A stretch of 6,400 nt of DNA from Candidatus Methanofastidiosum methylothiophilum (GCA_001587675.1 LNGD01000091.1:1-6400), one strand, 5' to 3'; positions 1-5,856 are shown, counted from the first letter of the stretch. A program made the numbers and translations. Notes: generated from the sequence alone by a model not told the origin.

Positions 1-808
1 CTATACCTTCAAATAGCTTTTCAACTGCTTTAGTCTCAAGAGATATTCTAAGGTCCTTTTGGGCCTTTTCGAGCATGCCTCTTTTTATGCATTCGTATAT
101 TCCTGCTCTTCCACCAGTTGAAACATTTTCAGTGATTACCGTTGTGTTCATTTCGGGTCTATTTTCCTTAACATAATTCAAAAACTCATCTTTATAAAAC
201 CCTGGTCCTGCAATAATAATATTTTTTAGAGAATACTTTTCAATAAATTCTAATATTTTCGTTACCGTTTCTCCAAAGAATTCTCTTTTATCCTTATCCC
301 GGGAGGAAATTTCATGTTTGCCGGCAATATTTTTTGACACTGACACTGGAAAATCTACCCCATATTGGGTTATTAATCCGAAGTCAGCGTCTCCCTCTTC
401 AATACAAACAATTAGTACCTTGGGAGTAAGCGTGTCTTTAATTGCCCTATCAATTCTATCAAGTTGGTGTTTCTTCCAATTTTTAGTGAGAGTCAAGATT
501 GAATTTTCTTCAATGTTAAAGGTATGATAACTCCCAGCTTCTTCCCCTTCAGTTATAACGCCTGTTACCCTAAGTCGCATAACCTCTTTAGAGAATTCTA
601 TTTTTTCAACTTTAATCTCGAGATTAACAGGAACTCTTTCAAGTTTCTCACTTCTTATCTTGTCACTTTTTTTCATCTCTTTTCGATAAGTTTTCCCAAA
701 GAGTAGATCTCCATTTTCTATAATATGTGATAAATGCCAAAGATCATCAGCATTATCGACTCTAAGCTTTAAAATTCCTCTATCGAGTTCCTTGTGGATA
801 ATCTTCAT
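1..808 (-). CDS. pelA: Pelota (aPelota/Dom34) ribosome rescue factor, C-terminus beyond window
   Basis: The reading frame starts with ATG at 808 (MKIIHKELDRGILKLRVDN) and runs open to the left edge, giving 269 residues. Archaeal Pelota is usually about 345-350 residues, so roughly the last 80 (most of the eRF1-like domain 3) lie outside. Visible family features are the Sm-like N-terminal domain at about 1-130 with DDLWHLSHIIENGD (21-34) and FNIEENSILTLTKNWKKHQL (97-116), then an eRF1 domain-2-like RNase H-type fold from about 130 (KVLIVCIEEGDADFGLI, 130-146; NIIIAGPGFYKDEF, 196-209). STGGRAGIYECIKRG (230-244) marks the move toward the third domain. As in all Pelota proteins, there is no GGQ peptide-release motif. 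By family knowledge it enters stalled ribosomes with an aEF1A-type GTPase and ABCE1 to split them. The start directly abuts the stop codon of the upstream cyclophilin-like gene, which suggests translational coupling. Identification is confident. Confidence 0.95.
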   Translation of the reverse strand, partial: MKIIHKELDRGILKLRVDNADDLWHLSHIIENGDLLFGKTYRKEMKKSDKIRSEKLERVPVNLEIKVEKIEFSKEVMRLRVTGVITEGEEAGSYHTFNIEENSILTLTKNWKKHQLDRIDRAIKDTLTPKVLIVCIEEGDADFGLITQYGVDFPVSVSKNIAGKHEISSRDKDKREFFGETVTKILEFIEKYSLKNIIIAGPGFYKDEFLNYVKENRPEMNTTVITENVSTGGRAGIYECIKRGMLEKAQKDLRISLETKAVEKLFEGI

Positions 809-1174
809 TTAATCCCGTTCTACAGTAATAGTTTCACCGTCTTTTACTAGATTAAGATTTTCTAAAGGACCGTCAATCCTACCAAAAATATTAACTGCAC
901 TAGCCGGTCTTATCTCATTTTCTAAAGAGGCAGGAGTTTTTCCAAAGAATATACAGAAAGCATCGCCTTGAGGCCAAAAAGCTAGATCCCCTTTTTTCAC
1001 AATTTCTTTTGGATTCTCATAATCTAAATGTATTGGCACTGAAAAATATATCTCTCCACCCCACCTGTAACCTTTACACTTGAAAGGGAGGGCCTCGTAA
1101 ATTGCTTTTGCAGTATTTGTTTCCTCTAAAATCGCTTTAAATTCGAATTTATCCGTTTTTATTTTTATTTGCAT
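809..1174 (-). CDS. Cyclophilin-like fold protein (DUF369/Cyclophil_like family)
   Basis: This 121-residue soluble protein matches the family once called DUF369 (PF04126, TM1367/AF-type cyclophilin-like beta barrel). Recognisable conserved stretches are TAKAIYEALPF (21-31), YRWGGEIYFSVPI (36-48), GDLAFWPQGDAFCIFFGKTP (62-81) and EIRPASAVNIFGRIDG (86-101). The length is normal for the family. Members share the cyclophilin fold but lack the catalytic residues of real peptidyl-prolyl isomerases, so no enzymatic activity should be assumed and the role is unknown. The ATG at 1174 lies 24 nt after the nop5 stop and has no clear Shine-Dalgarno. The TAA stop (811-809) is immediately followed by the pelota ATG, so it is probably cotranscribed with nop5 and pelota. 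That context loosely hints at a housekeeping role near translation, but this is only inference. Confidence 0.88.
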   Translation of the reverse strand: MQIKIKTDKFEFKAILEETNTAKAIYEALPFKCKGYRWGGEIYFSVPIHLDYENPKEIVKKGDLAFWPQGDAFCIFFGKTPASLENEIRPASAVNIFGRIDGPLENLNLVKDGETITVERD

Positions 1175-1198
1175 AATCAGTAAATGAGAATATAAGAT

Positions 1199-2395
1199 TT
1201 AAAATTTTCCTTTTTTACGTTTAGATTTTTCAAATTTTCTTTTTTGTCTCCCTTCAAAGTTCTTTGGTATTTGTCTATCTTTTTCTTTTTTTTCAGGAGC
1301 GTTTGGATACTTTTTTTCAATTTCTGCTATTCTCTTTAACAAATCTTCTCTTAGCAAGTCTCCAACGTATTCTCCGCCTTCGTTATCCACTCTGGAAGCA
1401 ATTGCTATCTTTGAAGCTAAAGTTCTAGCTATTTTACCTTTCTGCCACCAAGGCGCCTTACCAATATCGGGATTTTGGAGAATTATACCATATTTAGGTG
1501 GATCCGCCCCAGTTTTTAAATGTCTAAACAAAGCCTTTTCTGCACCCATCAGTTGAATAGTCGATGCGGGCTTAACAGATAATTCTTTGAGACCACCTGC
1601 ATTCGATATTAATTTTGCAGCTATTATAGGGGTGGCAACAGCAGAAGTGTTAGGTGCAACTTCATTTGCCAATTTAATTATGTATGATTCTAAAGTATCT
1701 TTTTTCTTGTATAATATTTCAATTAATTCAGCTATCTCCTTAATTTGAGATATGTCTTCATTTGTGAGTTCAACACCAAGTGATTTATCAATTATTTCTT
1801 CATTTAATGTTGATTCATATGAAAGTATATTCTTTTTTTCATGATAAGAGGCTTTATTTCCTATCTGAATAATGAATTCAATAAAATTTTTATTATCTGG
1901 AATAGATTCAACAGATTCAGGAAAATGTATTGAGTACCATTCTCTTACTCTTTCTAAAAATAGATTTATTGTCTCATCTAATTCGTTTAGAGAATAAACT
2001 GAATGCAGGATGAGTTTGTCCTTTTCACCCAATAAGCTAGTTACTTTTAATCTTGTTAATTCATGAAGCATGGCTTTTTGTTTTTTTCGATATTCTTCTT
2101 CATCGATTGACGATTTTCCTAAAGAACTAGTTAAGTCTTCTCTAAATTTTATCCCTGCTTCGTTTGGGAACACAAATTGAAATTTACTTTTGTCTTTTAA
2201 TTCGTATTCAGAAATAAACGAGGAATTTGGATTTCTATCGATAATTTGTTTAAGTTCATATGGAATTTTACCATTTTCTAACTTGATTATGGATTTGACG
2301 GCAGGCCTGATATTCTTAGAAAACGGTTCAAAATCCTTAATCTTACCTTTATTATCGATAAGGTAAATTCCATTTAAATTCACACATATATACAT
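1199..2395 (-). CDS. nop5: Nop5 (Nop56/58 homologue), C/D-box sRNP core protein
   Basis: A full-length archaeal Nop5 of 398 residues. Nop5 bridges L7Ae bound to C/D-box guide RNA and the methyltransferase fibrillarin, forming the complex that 2'-O-methylates rRNA and tRNA. The N-terminal fibrillarin-binding domain is at about 1-110. The coiled-coil (NOSIC) region contains the hallmark SLNELDETINLFLERVREWY (135-154) followed by SIHFPE. The Nop domain runs from about 240 to 365, with PASTIQLMGAEKALFRHLKT (276-295), PPKYGIILQNPDIGKAP (299-315) and GKIARTLASKIAIASRVD (320-337). The C-terminal tail (366-398) is very Lys/Arg rich, as expected for an RNA-binding tail. The start MYICVNLNGIYLID fits the family. 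A TATA-like box about 26 nt upstream permits a leaderless transcript, while GTGG just before the ATG could be a weak Shine-Dalgarno. Many archaea place fibrillarin (flpA) directly downstream; here a cyclophilin-like gene occupies that position. Confidence 0.97.
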   Translation of the reverse strand: MYICVNLNGIYLIDNKGKIKDFEPFSKNIRPAVKSIIKLENGKIPYELKQIIDRNPNSSFISEYELKDKSKFQFVFPNEAGIKFREDLTSSLGKSSIDEEEYRKKQKAMLHELTRLKVTSLLGEKDKLILHSVYSLNELDETINLFLERVREWYSIHFPESVESIPDNKNFIEFIIQIGNKASYHEKKNILSYESTLNEEIIDKSLGVELTNEDISQIKEIAELIEILYKKKDTLESYIIKLANEVAPNTSAVATPIIAAKLISNAGGLKELSVKPASTIQLMGAEKALFRHLKTGADPPKYGIILQNPDIGKAPWWQKGKIARTLASKIAIASRVDNEGGEYVGDLLREDLLKRIAEIEKKYPNAPEKKEKDRQIPKNFEGRQKRKFEKSKRKKGKF

Positions 2396-2410
2396 AAGTC
2401 CACTATATCC

Positions 2411-2424
2411 AAAATATATTATAT
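2411..2424 (-). promoter_or_regulatory. Putative TATA-box region for nop5
   Basis: On the minus strand the 32-nt gap before nop5 reads AATATAATATATTTT, an archaeal TATA-like tract centred about 23-26 nt upstream of the nop5 ATG at 2395. That spacing would put the transcription start at or very close to the start codon. The box lies just beyond the stop codon of the upstream membrane-protein gene. The region is AT-rich in general, so the call rests on position as much as sequence. Confidence 0.45.
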
Positions 2425-2427
2425 TTT

Positions 2428-2721
2428 TTATATGTTTTTGGTATTACTTTTATTTTTTGGCCCGTTAAATATGCCTAGAACTAACATTATGAGGTAAATA
2501 TAACTCCCTGTAAGTATCCATGGAACTGAATTTTTTATAAGATCCATTATGTAATGTCCAGGTAATATGTATCTATCTAATATTACAATTAGTATATTTA
2601 TTATAAAGAAAGTGATTATTATGATCCACACAATATCCGTTGGTTTCTTAACTTTTCTTAAAGCATACCAACTGAAAATTATCCCTATTAGTAAAGAGAT
2701 AAATAGTATTGGATAATTCAT
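2428..2721 (-). CDS. Small three-helix membrane protein, unknown function
   Basis: A 97-residue hydrophobic protein that I do not recognise. Three membrane segments are visible, at about 3-20 (ILFISLLIGIIFSWYAL), 29-48 (DIVWIIIITFFIINILIVIL) and 66-86 (VPWILTGSYIYLIMLVLGIF). A basic loop (LRKVKKPTD, 21-29) separates the first two, and the C-terminal tail is Lys/Asn rich (GPKNKSNTKN). By the positive-inside rule the 21-29 loop is probably cytoplasmic. There are no catalytic-looking motifs. ATG at 2721 is the first start in the frame. The 40-nt gap upstream has no Shine-Dalgarno and only a weak TATA-like CTTAATAG about 26 nt away. Codon use and A+T content match the neighbours. It lies between the winged-helix-like gene and nop5, which says little about its job. 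It is probably a real gene but lineage-restricted. Confidence 0.65.
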   Translation of the reverse strand: MNYPILFISLLIGIIFSWYALRKVKKPTDIVWIIIITFFIINILIVILDRYILPGHYIMDLIKNSVPWILTGSYIYLIMLVLGIFNGPKNKSNTKNI

Positions 2722-2761
2722 GAAATTATTTAGTTATTTAATCTATTAAGATTTTCTATTA

Positions 2762-3004
2762 TTATCCTGCACCAGAGCACCCATCATCTCCAGGAGTGTA
2801 ATCTGCTTTTAGTCCCAATATCGCAGGAGTAGAATATTTTCCACAGCACTCCTCAATTAATTTTTTAGATTTAAGCTCCTGCCCACAGGATTTAATCTCT
2901 TCTATAGGGGATTTTGTTAATTCAGATAGCTTTTCCGGAGATATTTCTCCTCTTTGGTAAATTAGTGTAAGTATTTTTGATTTTAATTCGCTATTACATC
3001 CCAT
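2762..3004 (-). CDS. Small cysteine-containing winged-helix-like protein (FeoC-like/redox regulator candidate)
   Basis: An 80-residue protein. Residues 6-60 have the pattern of a compact helix-turn-helix or winged-helix domain: helix LKSKILTLIYQRG (7-19), turn EISPEKLSELTKSP (20-33), recognition-like helix IEEIKSCGQELKSKKLIEE (34-52), then a short wing. Five cysteines (C3, C40, C53, C54, C76) are many for such a short protein, and the C-terminus is a flexible acidic/Gly tail (GDDGCSGAG). The architecture resembles FeoC-like and other small thiol or metal-sensing regulators, but I cannot assign a family with certainty, and no FeoA/FeoB gene is visible. The start is well supported: AGGTGG lies five bases upstream of the ATG. 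It directly follows the acetate transporter on the same strand with a 40-nt gap, and has its own TATA-like box. The function is an inference. Confidence 0.72.
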   Translation of the reverse strand: MGCNSELKSKILTLIYQRGEISPEKLSELTKSPIEEIKSCGQELKSKKLIEECCGKYSTPAILGLKADYTPGDDGCSGAG

Positions 3005-3008
3005 AGGT

Positions 3009-3014
3009 CCACCT
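3009..3014 (-). promoter_or_regulatory. Strong Shine-Dalgarno for the winged-helix-like gene
   Basis: On the minus strand AGGTGG is followed by ACCT and then ATG at 3004. It is complementary to the 3' end of archaeal 16S rRNA (core CACCTCC), at a workable spacing. It fixes the start of the 80-residue protein and is the clearest ribosome-binding site among the intact genes of this window; most others have none. Confidence 0.7.
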
Positions 3015-3016
3015 AT

Positions 3017-3032
3017 AAAAAAATAGAAAAAA
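3017..3032 (-). terminator. T-tract pair, possible terminator after the acetate transporter
   Basis: Read on the minus strand, the gap after the transporter stop holds a run of six T (3032-3027) and then a run of seven T (3023-3017). Archaeal intrinsic termination needs little more than U-tracts, so this could end the transporter transcript. It lies between the TATA-like box and the start codon of the next gene, so both signals would overlap. No stem-loop is evident. Confidence 0.35.
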
Positions 3033-3035
3033 TAA

Positions 3036-3043
3036 TATATAAA
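3036..3043 (-). promoter_or_regulatory. Putative TATA box for the winged-helix-like gene
   Basis: TTTATATA on the minus strand, centred about 36 nt upstream of the ATG at 3004. Initiation about 26 nt downstream would fall near 3013, at or just inside the Shine-Dalgarno, so the leader would be very short. It begins immediately after the transporter stop codon. Confidence 0.45.
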
Positions 3044-3044
3044 T

Positions 3045-3602
3045 TTATTGACCTATTGGTAGAACTTCTCTACCATAAGTTTCATTGATAACTTCTGCTG
3101 CAGATAGGTATAAAGCTGTCAATGCCGTCAAAATGCCTTCATAACCAGCTATTATATGAACTGTGTGGCTGAATTGTCCTATAGCTAATAGGAAGAACAA
3201 TATTGTCAAAGTTATGAAAACTGTCTGTAATGCCTTTGGTTTTTTTAATGTTGCAACTGTCATGTATGCCGTGAATAGTCCCCATGCGCCTAAAAGAATA
3301 GCTAGCCCTGGCTTTGGTACTGGTGGAATTACTCCTGCAAATTGGAGTATAAACATTAATGAAAGCCCAAGCCAAAAAGCGCCATATGAAGTAAAGGCTG
3401 TTGCTCCAAAGGTATTGCCTTTTTTCATTTCCCACATACCTGCGTAAACTTGGCATGCACCGCCATAGAATATTCCCATGGGTAAAACCATTCCCAAGCT
3501 CTCCGCAGGAACAATCCCTGCATTGACAAAATTCAATATTAAGGTGGTTAGACCAAATGCAGCAAGTCCCAACGGACCTGGATTTGCAATCTTTTCTGAC
3601 AT
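3045..3602 (-). CDS. satP: AceTr/SatP (GPR1/FUN34/YaaH) family acetate transporter
   Basis: A 185-residue integral membrane protein of the AceTr family (PF01184), which moves acetate, and in some members succinate, across the cytoplasmic membrane. The family signature NPGPLGL is at 7-13. Other conserved blocks are FYGGACQVYAGMWEMKKGNT (45-64), GATAFTSYGAFWLGL (66-80) and ALYLSAAEVINE (163-174). Six hydrophobic segments are seen at about 12-30, 37-56, 68-88, 98-118, 124-142 and 150-170, and the length is typical of prokaryotic members. The gene lies 39 nt downstream of a receiver-only response regulator on the same strand and has its own TATA-like box. In archaea such transporters may supply acetate as a carbon source or as a methanogenic substrate, or export it; direction cannot be read from sequence. 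The symbol is given at family level only. Confidence 0.95.
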   Translation of the reverse strand: MSEKIANPGPLGLAAFGLTTLILNFVNAGIVPAESLGMVLPMGIFYGGACQVYAGMWEMKKGNTFGATAFTSYGAFWLGLSLMFILQFAGVIPPVPKPGLAILLGAWGLFTAYMTVATLKKPKALQTVFITLTILFFLLAIGQFSHTVHIIAGYEGILTALTALYLSAAEVINETYGREVLPIGQ

Positions 3603-3618
3603 AATAACCGAATTGTAG

Positions 3619-3640
3619 AAAAAAATTACTCTATAAAAAG
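3619..3640 (-). promoter_or_regulatory. Promoter region of the acetate transporter gene
   Basis: On the minus strand CTTTTTATAG (3640-3631) is a TATA-like box centred about 33 nt upstream of the transporter ATG, predicting a start near 3609 and a leader of a few nucleotides. A run of seven T follows (3625-3619) and could equally be terminator sequence for the response regulator just upstream. No Shine-Dalgarno is seen before the ATG, in keeping with a near-leaderless mRNA. Confidence 0.45.
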
Positions 3641-3641
3641 A

Positions 3642-3998
3642 TTACTGTTTACTTGGTGCCACATCTTCAATTACTTTATGTATCTGTTTAACAAGAAAAG
3701 GCTTCTGAAGTACAATCGCAGCACCGGCATCGAGGACTTCTTTAAATCGTTCTCTATATGCAGATATTCCTATAACAGCTACATCCGGATTTTTTGATTT
3801 TGCATGCTTAGTTACTTCAACACCCGATACATCAGGAAGTTTAATATCAACAATGATTATCTCAGGATTTTCTCTGTCAAAAATTTCTATAGCTTCTCTG
3901 CCACTTTCGGTAGTAAAGACAATGTAATCCTTACTAAGAATCATATCATAAAGCTCAAGTAGTTCAACTTCGTCTTCCACAACGAGTATCTTACGCAT
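3642..3998 (-). CDS. Stand-alone response regulator receiver domain protein
   Basis: A CheY-like receiver domain with no output domain. Counting from the ATG at 3998 it has 118 residues (MRKILVVEDEVELLELYDMI...). Conserved residues are the acidic pair E8/D9/E10, the phosphoacceptor Asp in IIVDIKLPDVSG (D51), the Ser of GISAYRER (S79) and the Lys of LQKPF (K99), so it should be phosphorylatable. The frame can be extended two codons to a TTG at 4004, but I prefer the ATG: it gives the standard RKILVVEDE family start, and a TATA-like box sits 26 nt upstream of it, as expected for a leaderless mRNA. The partner histidine kinase is not in the window. With no DNA-binding domain it probably acts through protein contacts, for example on a kinase or a transcription factor. 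It directly precedes the acetate transporter, but a functional link is unproven. Confidence 0.93.
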   Translation of the reverse strand: MRKILVVEDEVELLELYDMILSKDYIVFTTESGREAIEIFDRENPEIIIVDIKLPDVSGVEVTKHAKSKNPDVAVIGISAYRERFKEVLDAGAAIVLQKPFLVKQIHKVIEDVAPSKQ

Positions 3999-4020
3999 AT
4001 ACAATAATGAATTTTATGCC

Positions 4021-4032
4021 TTAAATATCTTT
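4021..4032 (-). promoter_or_regulatory. TATA/BRE-like element of the response regulator gene
   Basis: On the minus strand AAAGATATTTAA looks like an archaeal BRE plus TATA box. Its centre is about 26 nt upstream of the ATG at 3998, predicting a leaderless transcript and supporting that ATG over the upstream TTG. It lies in the 77-83-nt region between divergently transcribed genes. Confidence 0.55.
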
Positions 4033-4051
4033 CTAGGCGGTGTTAAGTTAA

Positions 4052-4063
4052 TTTTTTAAGTAT
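4052..4063 (+). promoter_or_regulatory. TATA-like element of the PHP-domain gene
   Basis: TTTTTTAAGTAT is centred about 25 nt upstream of the ATG at 4082, again spaced for a leaderless transcript; no Shine-Dalgarno is present before that ATG. It shares the short intergenic region with the divergent promoter of the response regulator. Confidence 0.45.
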
Positions 4064-4081
4064 ATTCATAACTTTCCTAAC

Positions 4082-4735
4082 ATGGAACAAATAAAACTTG
4101 ACTTCCATATTCATTCTCACTACTCGCCAGATGGAAATATGAAACCTATTTTAATTCTTGAGAAATCAATGTCAGTTGGATTAGATGTCATAGCCGTTAC
4201 AGACCATAATACTACAAAGGGGGCTCTAGAAGCAAGAAATCTTTCTGAACAAATGGACTTAGATATACTTGTTATTGTAGGTCAAGAAGTGAAAACTCTT
4301 TCAGGTGAAATAATCGTATTAAACATAGAAGAAGATATCCCAAAAAATCTATCCTTAGAAGATACAATTAACTATGGTAAAGGTGGATTTTTCATTGCTC
4401 CACATCCATTTGATAAATTTAGGCAAGGCATTGGTGAAGATTTAGATTTAATTAAGTCAAAAATAAATGCAATTGAAATTTTCAATAGTAGAACACTTTT
4501 ATCTAATCATAATAAACTTGCCGGCTCCTACGCTAGACTAAATAAGGTTCCAGGGATAGCAGGATCAGATTCTCATTTCCAGGAAGAAATAGGATCCTCG
4601 TACTTTATGTTAAAATCAAAGAAAAATATAAACTCAGTACTTAAGGGAATTAAGGAAAATGAGATATTCATATATGGTAGACAGACTGGATTTAAGCCCC
4701 ATATAAAAACTAGCTTAATACATTTTCTTAAATAA
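4082..4735 (+). CDS. PHP-domain metal-dependent phosphoesterase
   Basis: A 217-residue protein made up essentially of a PHP (polymerase and histidinol phosphatase) domain. The metal-site motifs are all present and in order: DFHIHSHYSPDG (H9, H11), VTDHN (D41, H42), VGQEV (E69), IAPHPFD (H108), IEIFNSR (E132, N135) and GIAGSDSH (D163, H165). Members of this group hydrolyse phosphoesters using two or three divalent metals; known substrates range from histidinol phosphate to nucleotides and small phosphodiesters. Nothing in the sequence selects among these, and no histidine-biosynthesis gene is nearby. It is the only plus-strand gene in the window, divergent from the response regulator. Its TAA stop overlaps the 3' end of the opposing UbiA-family gene by 8 bp. 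No signal peptide or membrane segment is seen, so it is probably cytoplasmic. Confidence 0.92.
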   Translation: MEQIKLDFHIHSHYSPDGNMKPILILEKSMSVGLDVIAVTDHNTTKGALEARNLSEQMDLDILVIVGQEVKTLSGEIIVLNIEEDIPKNLSLEDTINYGKGGFFIAPHPFDKFRQGIGEDLDLIKSKINAIEIFNSRTLLSNHNKLAGSYARLNKVPGIAGSDSHFQEEIGSSYFMLKSKKNINSVLKGIKENEIFIYGRQTGFKPHIKTSLIHFLK

Positions 4736-5624
4736 CATGTTTTATGATGATATTCTTCAGTTGACTAGAATATATAAGTATAGTTTCGTTTGTTGCAGTG
4801 ACTGTTGGAACTGAGAGCAATAAAAAAGATAATAAAATTATAATAAGGCCTGCATACATAAAAGCAAAATTTACCTTTGTTCCTATGTACTTCTTAGAAA
4901 TGTAGTATAGCAATACAGTTGGTATGGATAAAGAAAGCATAATAATGAATACGACTGGAAAAGCATACATAAAGAATGAAATCAAAAGAAATCCAAACAT
5001 TAGTAATGACATTGGATATACTCTCTTTTTATTTTCGCGAATAACTTTTTTGGCGTTAGCTGTATTGTTTTTGTAGTATAAAAATAGTAGTGTGTATCCA
5101 ATTGACAGACATACTACAAATGATAAAGGGAATCCTTCAAGGCTATTAGTGAATATAAACCAGCCGCTTGAAAATTTAAGAATCTGAATCAAAGTTATAA
5201 CAATTACAGATGCATTTTTTGATTTTTTTAGACGAATTGCAGGATAAGAGTACATCAGATTTAGGATAGCAATTAAGGAGTATATAATAAAGAAATTTAA
5301 TCCAGCTAAAAATGAAAATATAGTCCCCAATATGGCTATTATAACTATGAAATACTTTGCAGACTGTACTGAAATACTGCCATTGGCAATTGCTTTCCAA
5401 GATATTTTTAATGGATTTTTCTTATCCTCTTCATAATCAGTAAGATCGTTAAATAGATATATTGCTCCTAGTCCAAACCACAATCCTAATGAAGCAAATA
5501 TTACTTTAAGTAAATCATAATTACCAGTAACACCAATATAAATGACAACACCAAAAAGAAACTGAAGGATATTCTTAGGGGCATTAAGAGTAACTGAATT
5601 ATAAATAAGCGCCCTTAACTTCAT
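4728..5624 (-). CDS. UbiA-family prenyltransferase-like membrane protein (possibly DPPR-synthase-like)
   Basis: A 298-residue polytopic membrane protein with about eight or nine hydrophobic segments. The first Asp-rich motif of UbiA enzymes is intact, NDLTDYEEDKKNP (59-71; N59, D60, D63, D67), followed by SWKAIANGSIS (75-85). This spacing is like the ADxxHPxKRxRPIASG block of decaprenyl-phosphate phosphoribosyltransferase-type members. The second classical motif (DxxxD) is absent: the matching loop (185-204) is basic, KNNTANAKKVIRENKKRVYP. YSYPAIRLKK (125-134) is the usual post-TM4 loop. The family transfers prenyl groups, or condenses polyprenyl phosphate with a sugar phosphate, at the cytoplasmic membrane face. 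Archaeal relatives make membrane ether lipids, quinones or sugar-lipid carriers; I cannot choose from sequence. ATG at 5624 is supported by a TATA box 26 nt upstream. The gene converges on, and overlaps, the PHP gene by 8 bp. Confidence 0.85.
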   Translation of the reverse strand: MKLRALIYNSVTLNAPKNILQFLFGVVIYIGVTGNYDLLKVIFASLGLWFGLGAIYLFNDLTDYEEDKKNPLKISWKAIANGSISVQSAKYFIVIIAILGTIFSFLAGLNFFIIYSLIAILNLMYSYPAIRLKKSKNASVIVITLIQILKFSSGWFIFTNSLEGFPLSFVVCLSIGYTLLFLYYKNNTANAKKVIRENKKRVYPMSLLMFGFLLISFFMYAFPVVFIIMLSLSIPTVLLYYISKKYIGTKVNFAFMYAGLIIILLSFLLLSVPTVTATNETILIYSSQLKNIIIKHVI

Positions 5625-5645
5625 GGTATGACGTATATCAGTTCA

Positions 5646-5653
5646 TTTATAAG
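5646..5653 (-). promoter_or_regulatory. TATA box of the UbiA-family gene
   Basis: CTTATAAA on the minus strand is centred 26 nt upstream of the ATG at 5624, the textbook archaeal spacing for a leaderless mRNA beginning at the start codon. It is preceded by AAATA, a possible purine-rich BRE. This is one of the two best-placed promoter elements in the window. Confidence 0.55.
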
Positions 5654-5856
5654 TATTTCTAATCTATTGCATTTGTGTCTTATCCCAAAATCATTTCCCT
5701 TGTGGAAACGATACAATGGTATGGCAAAGCTTAACGACAAAAGATCTCTTGGATAATAAGGTCAAAGGAACTTGGCCTTAGGTCAAGCGAGATTGCTTTC
5801 ATCCAGAATTTTACTACTAAAAGATTAAATCAAATGATTTTAAATCTCTAAGTGCT
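5654..5856. other. Intergenic stretch without a recognisable gene
   Basis: No frame here has both a start and a useful length, and no tRNA-like or C/D-box-like pattern is visible. The only structure seen is the inverted-repeat cluster at 5757-5787 and a weak TTTCC/GGAAA inverted repeat near 5695-5709. It may include degraded DNA from the neighbouring insertion-sequence region, but I could not match it to the repeats at 5857 and 6283. Confidence 0.5.
5757..5787 (+). repeat. Overlapping inverted repeats able to form two alternative hairpins
   Basis: TAAGGTCAA (5757-5765) can pair with TTGGCCTTA (5772-5780), nine pairs including one G-T, with a six-base loop. The sequence CTTGGCC (5771-5777) can instead pair with GGTCAAG (5781-5787) over seven pairs with a three-base loop. 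The two hairpins share the middle arm and exclude each other. No gene starts directly downstream, so a regulatory role is unproven. Confidence 0.4.

Noticed and set aside
318..706. Two plus-strand open frames (69 and 60 codons)
   Set aside because: They lie entirely opposite the confidently identified pelota gene and have no recognisable protein features.
3139..3456. Open frames on both strands inside the transporter gene
   Set aside because: They are alternative-frame shadows of a well-conserved AceTr gene.
3999..4004. TTG at 4004 as the start of the response regulator
   Set aside because: The ATG at 3998 gives the standard family N-terminus and is spaced 26 nt from a TATA-like box.
4745..4765. 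TGATGA resembling a C box of a C/D-box guide RNA
   Set aside because: No CTGA D box at a suitable distance and no internal C'/D' pair; it lies in the 3' end of the UbiA-like gene.
5176..5400. A 74-codon minus-strand frame inside the UbiA-like gene
   Set aside because: It overlaps the UbiA-like coding sequence in another frame; its composition reflects the hydrophobic codons of the real gene.
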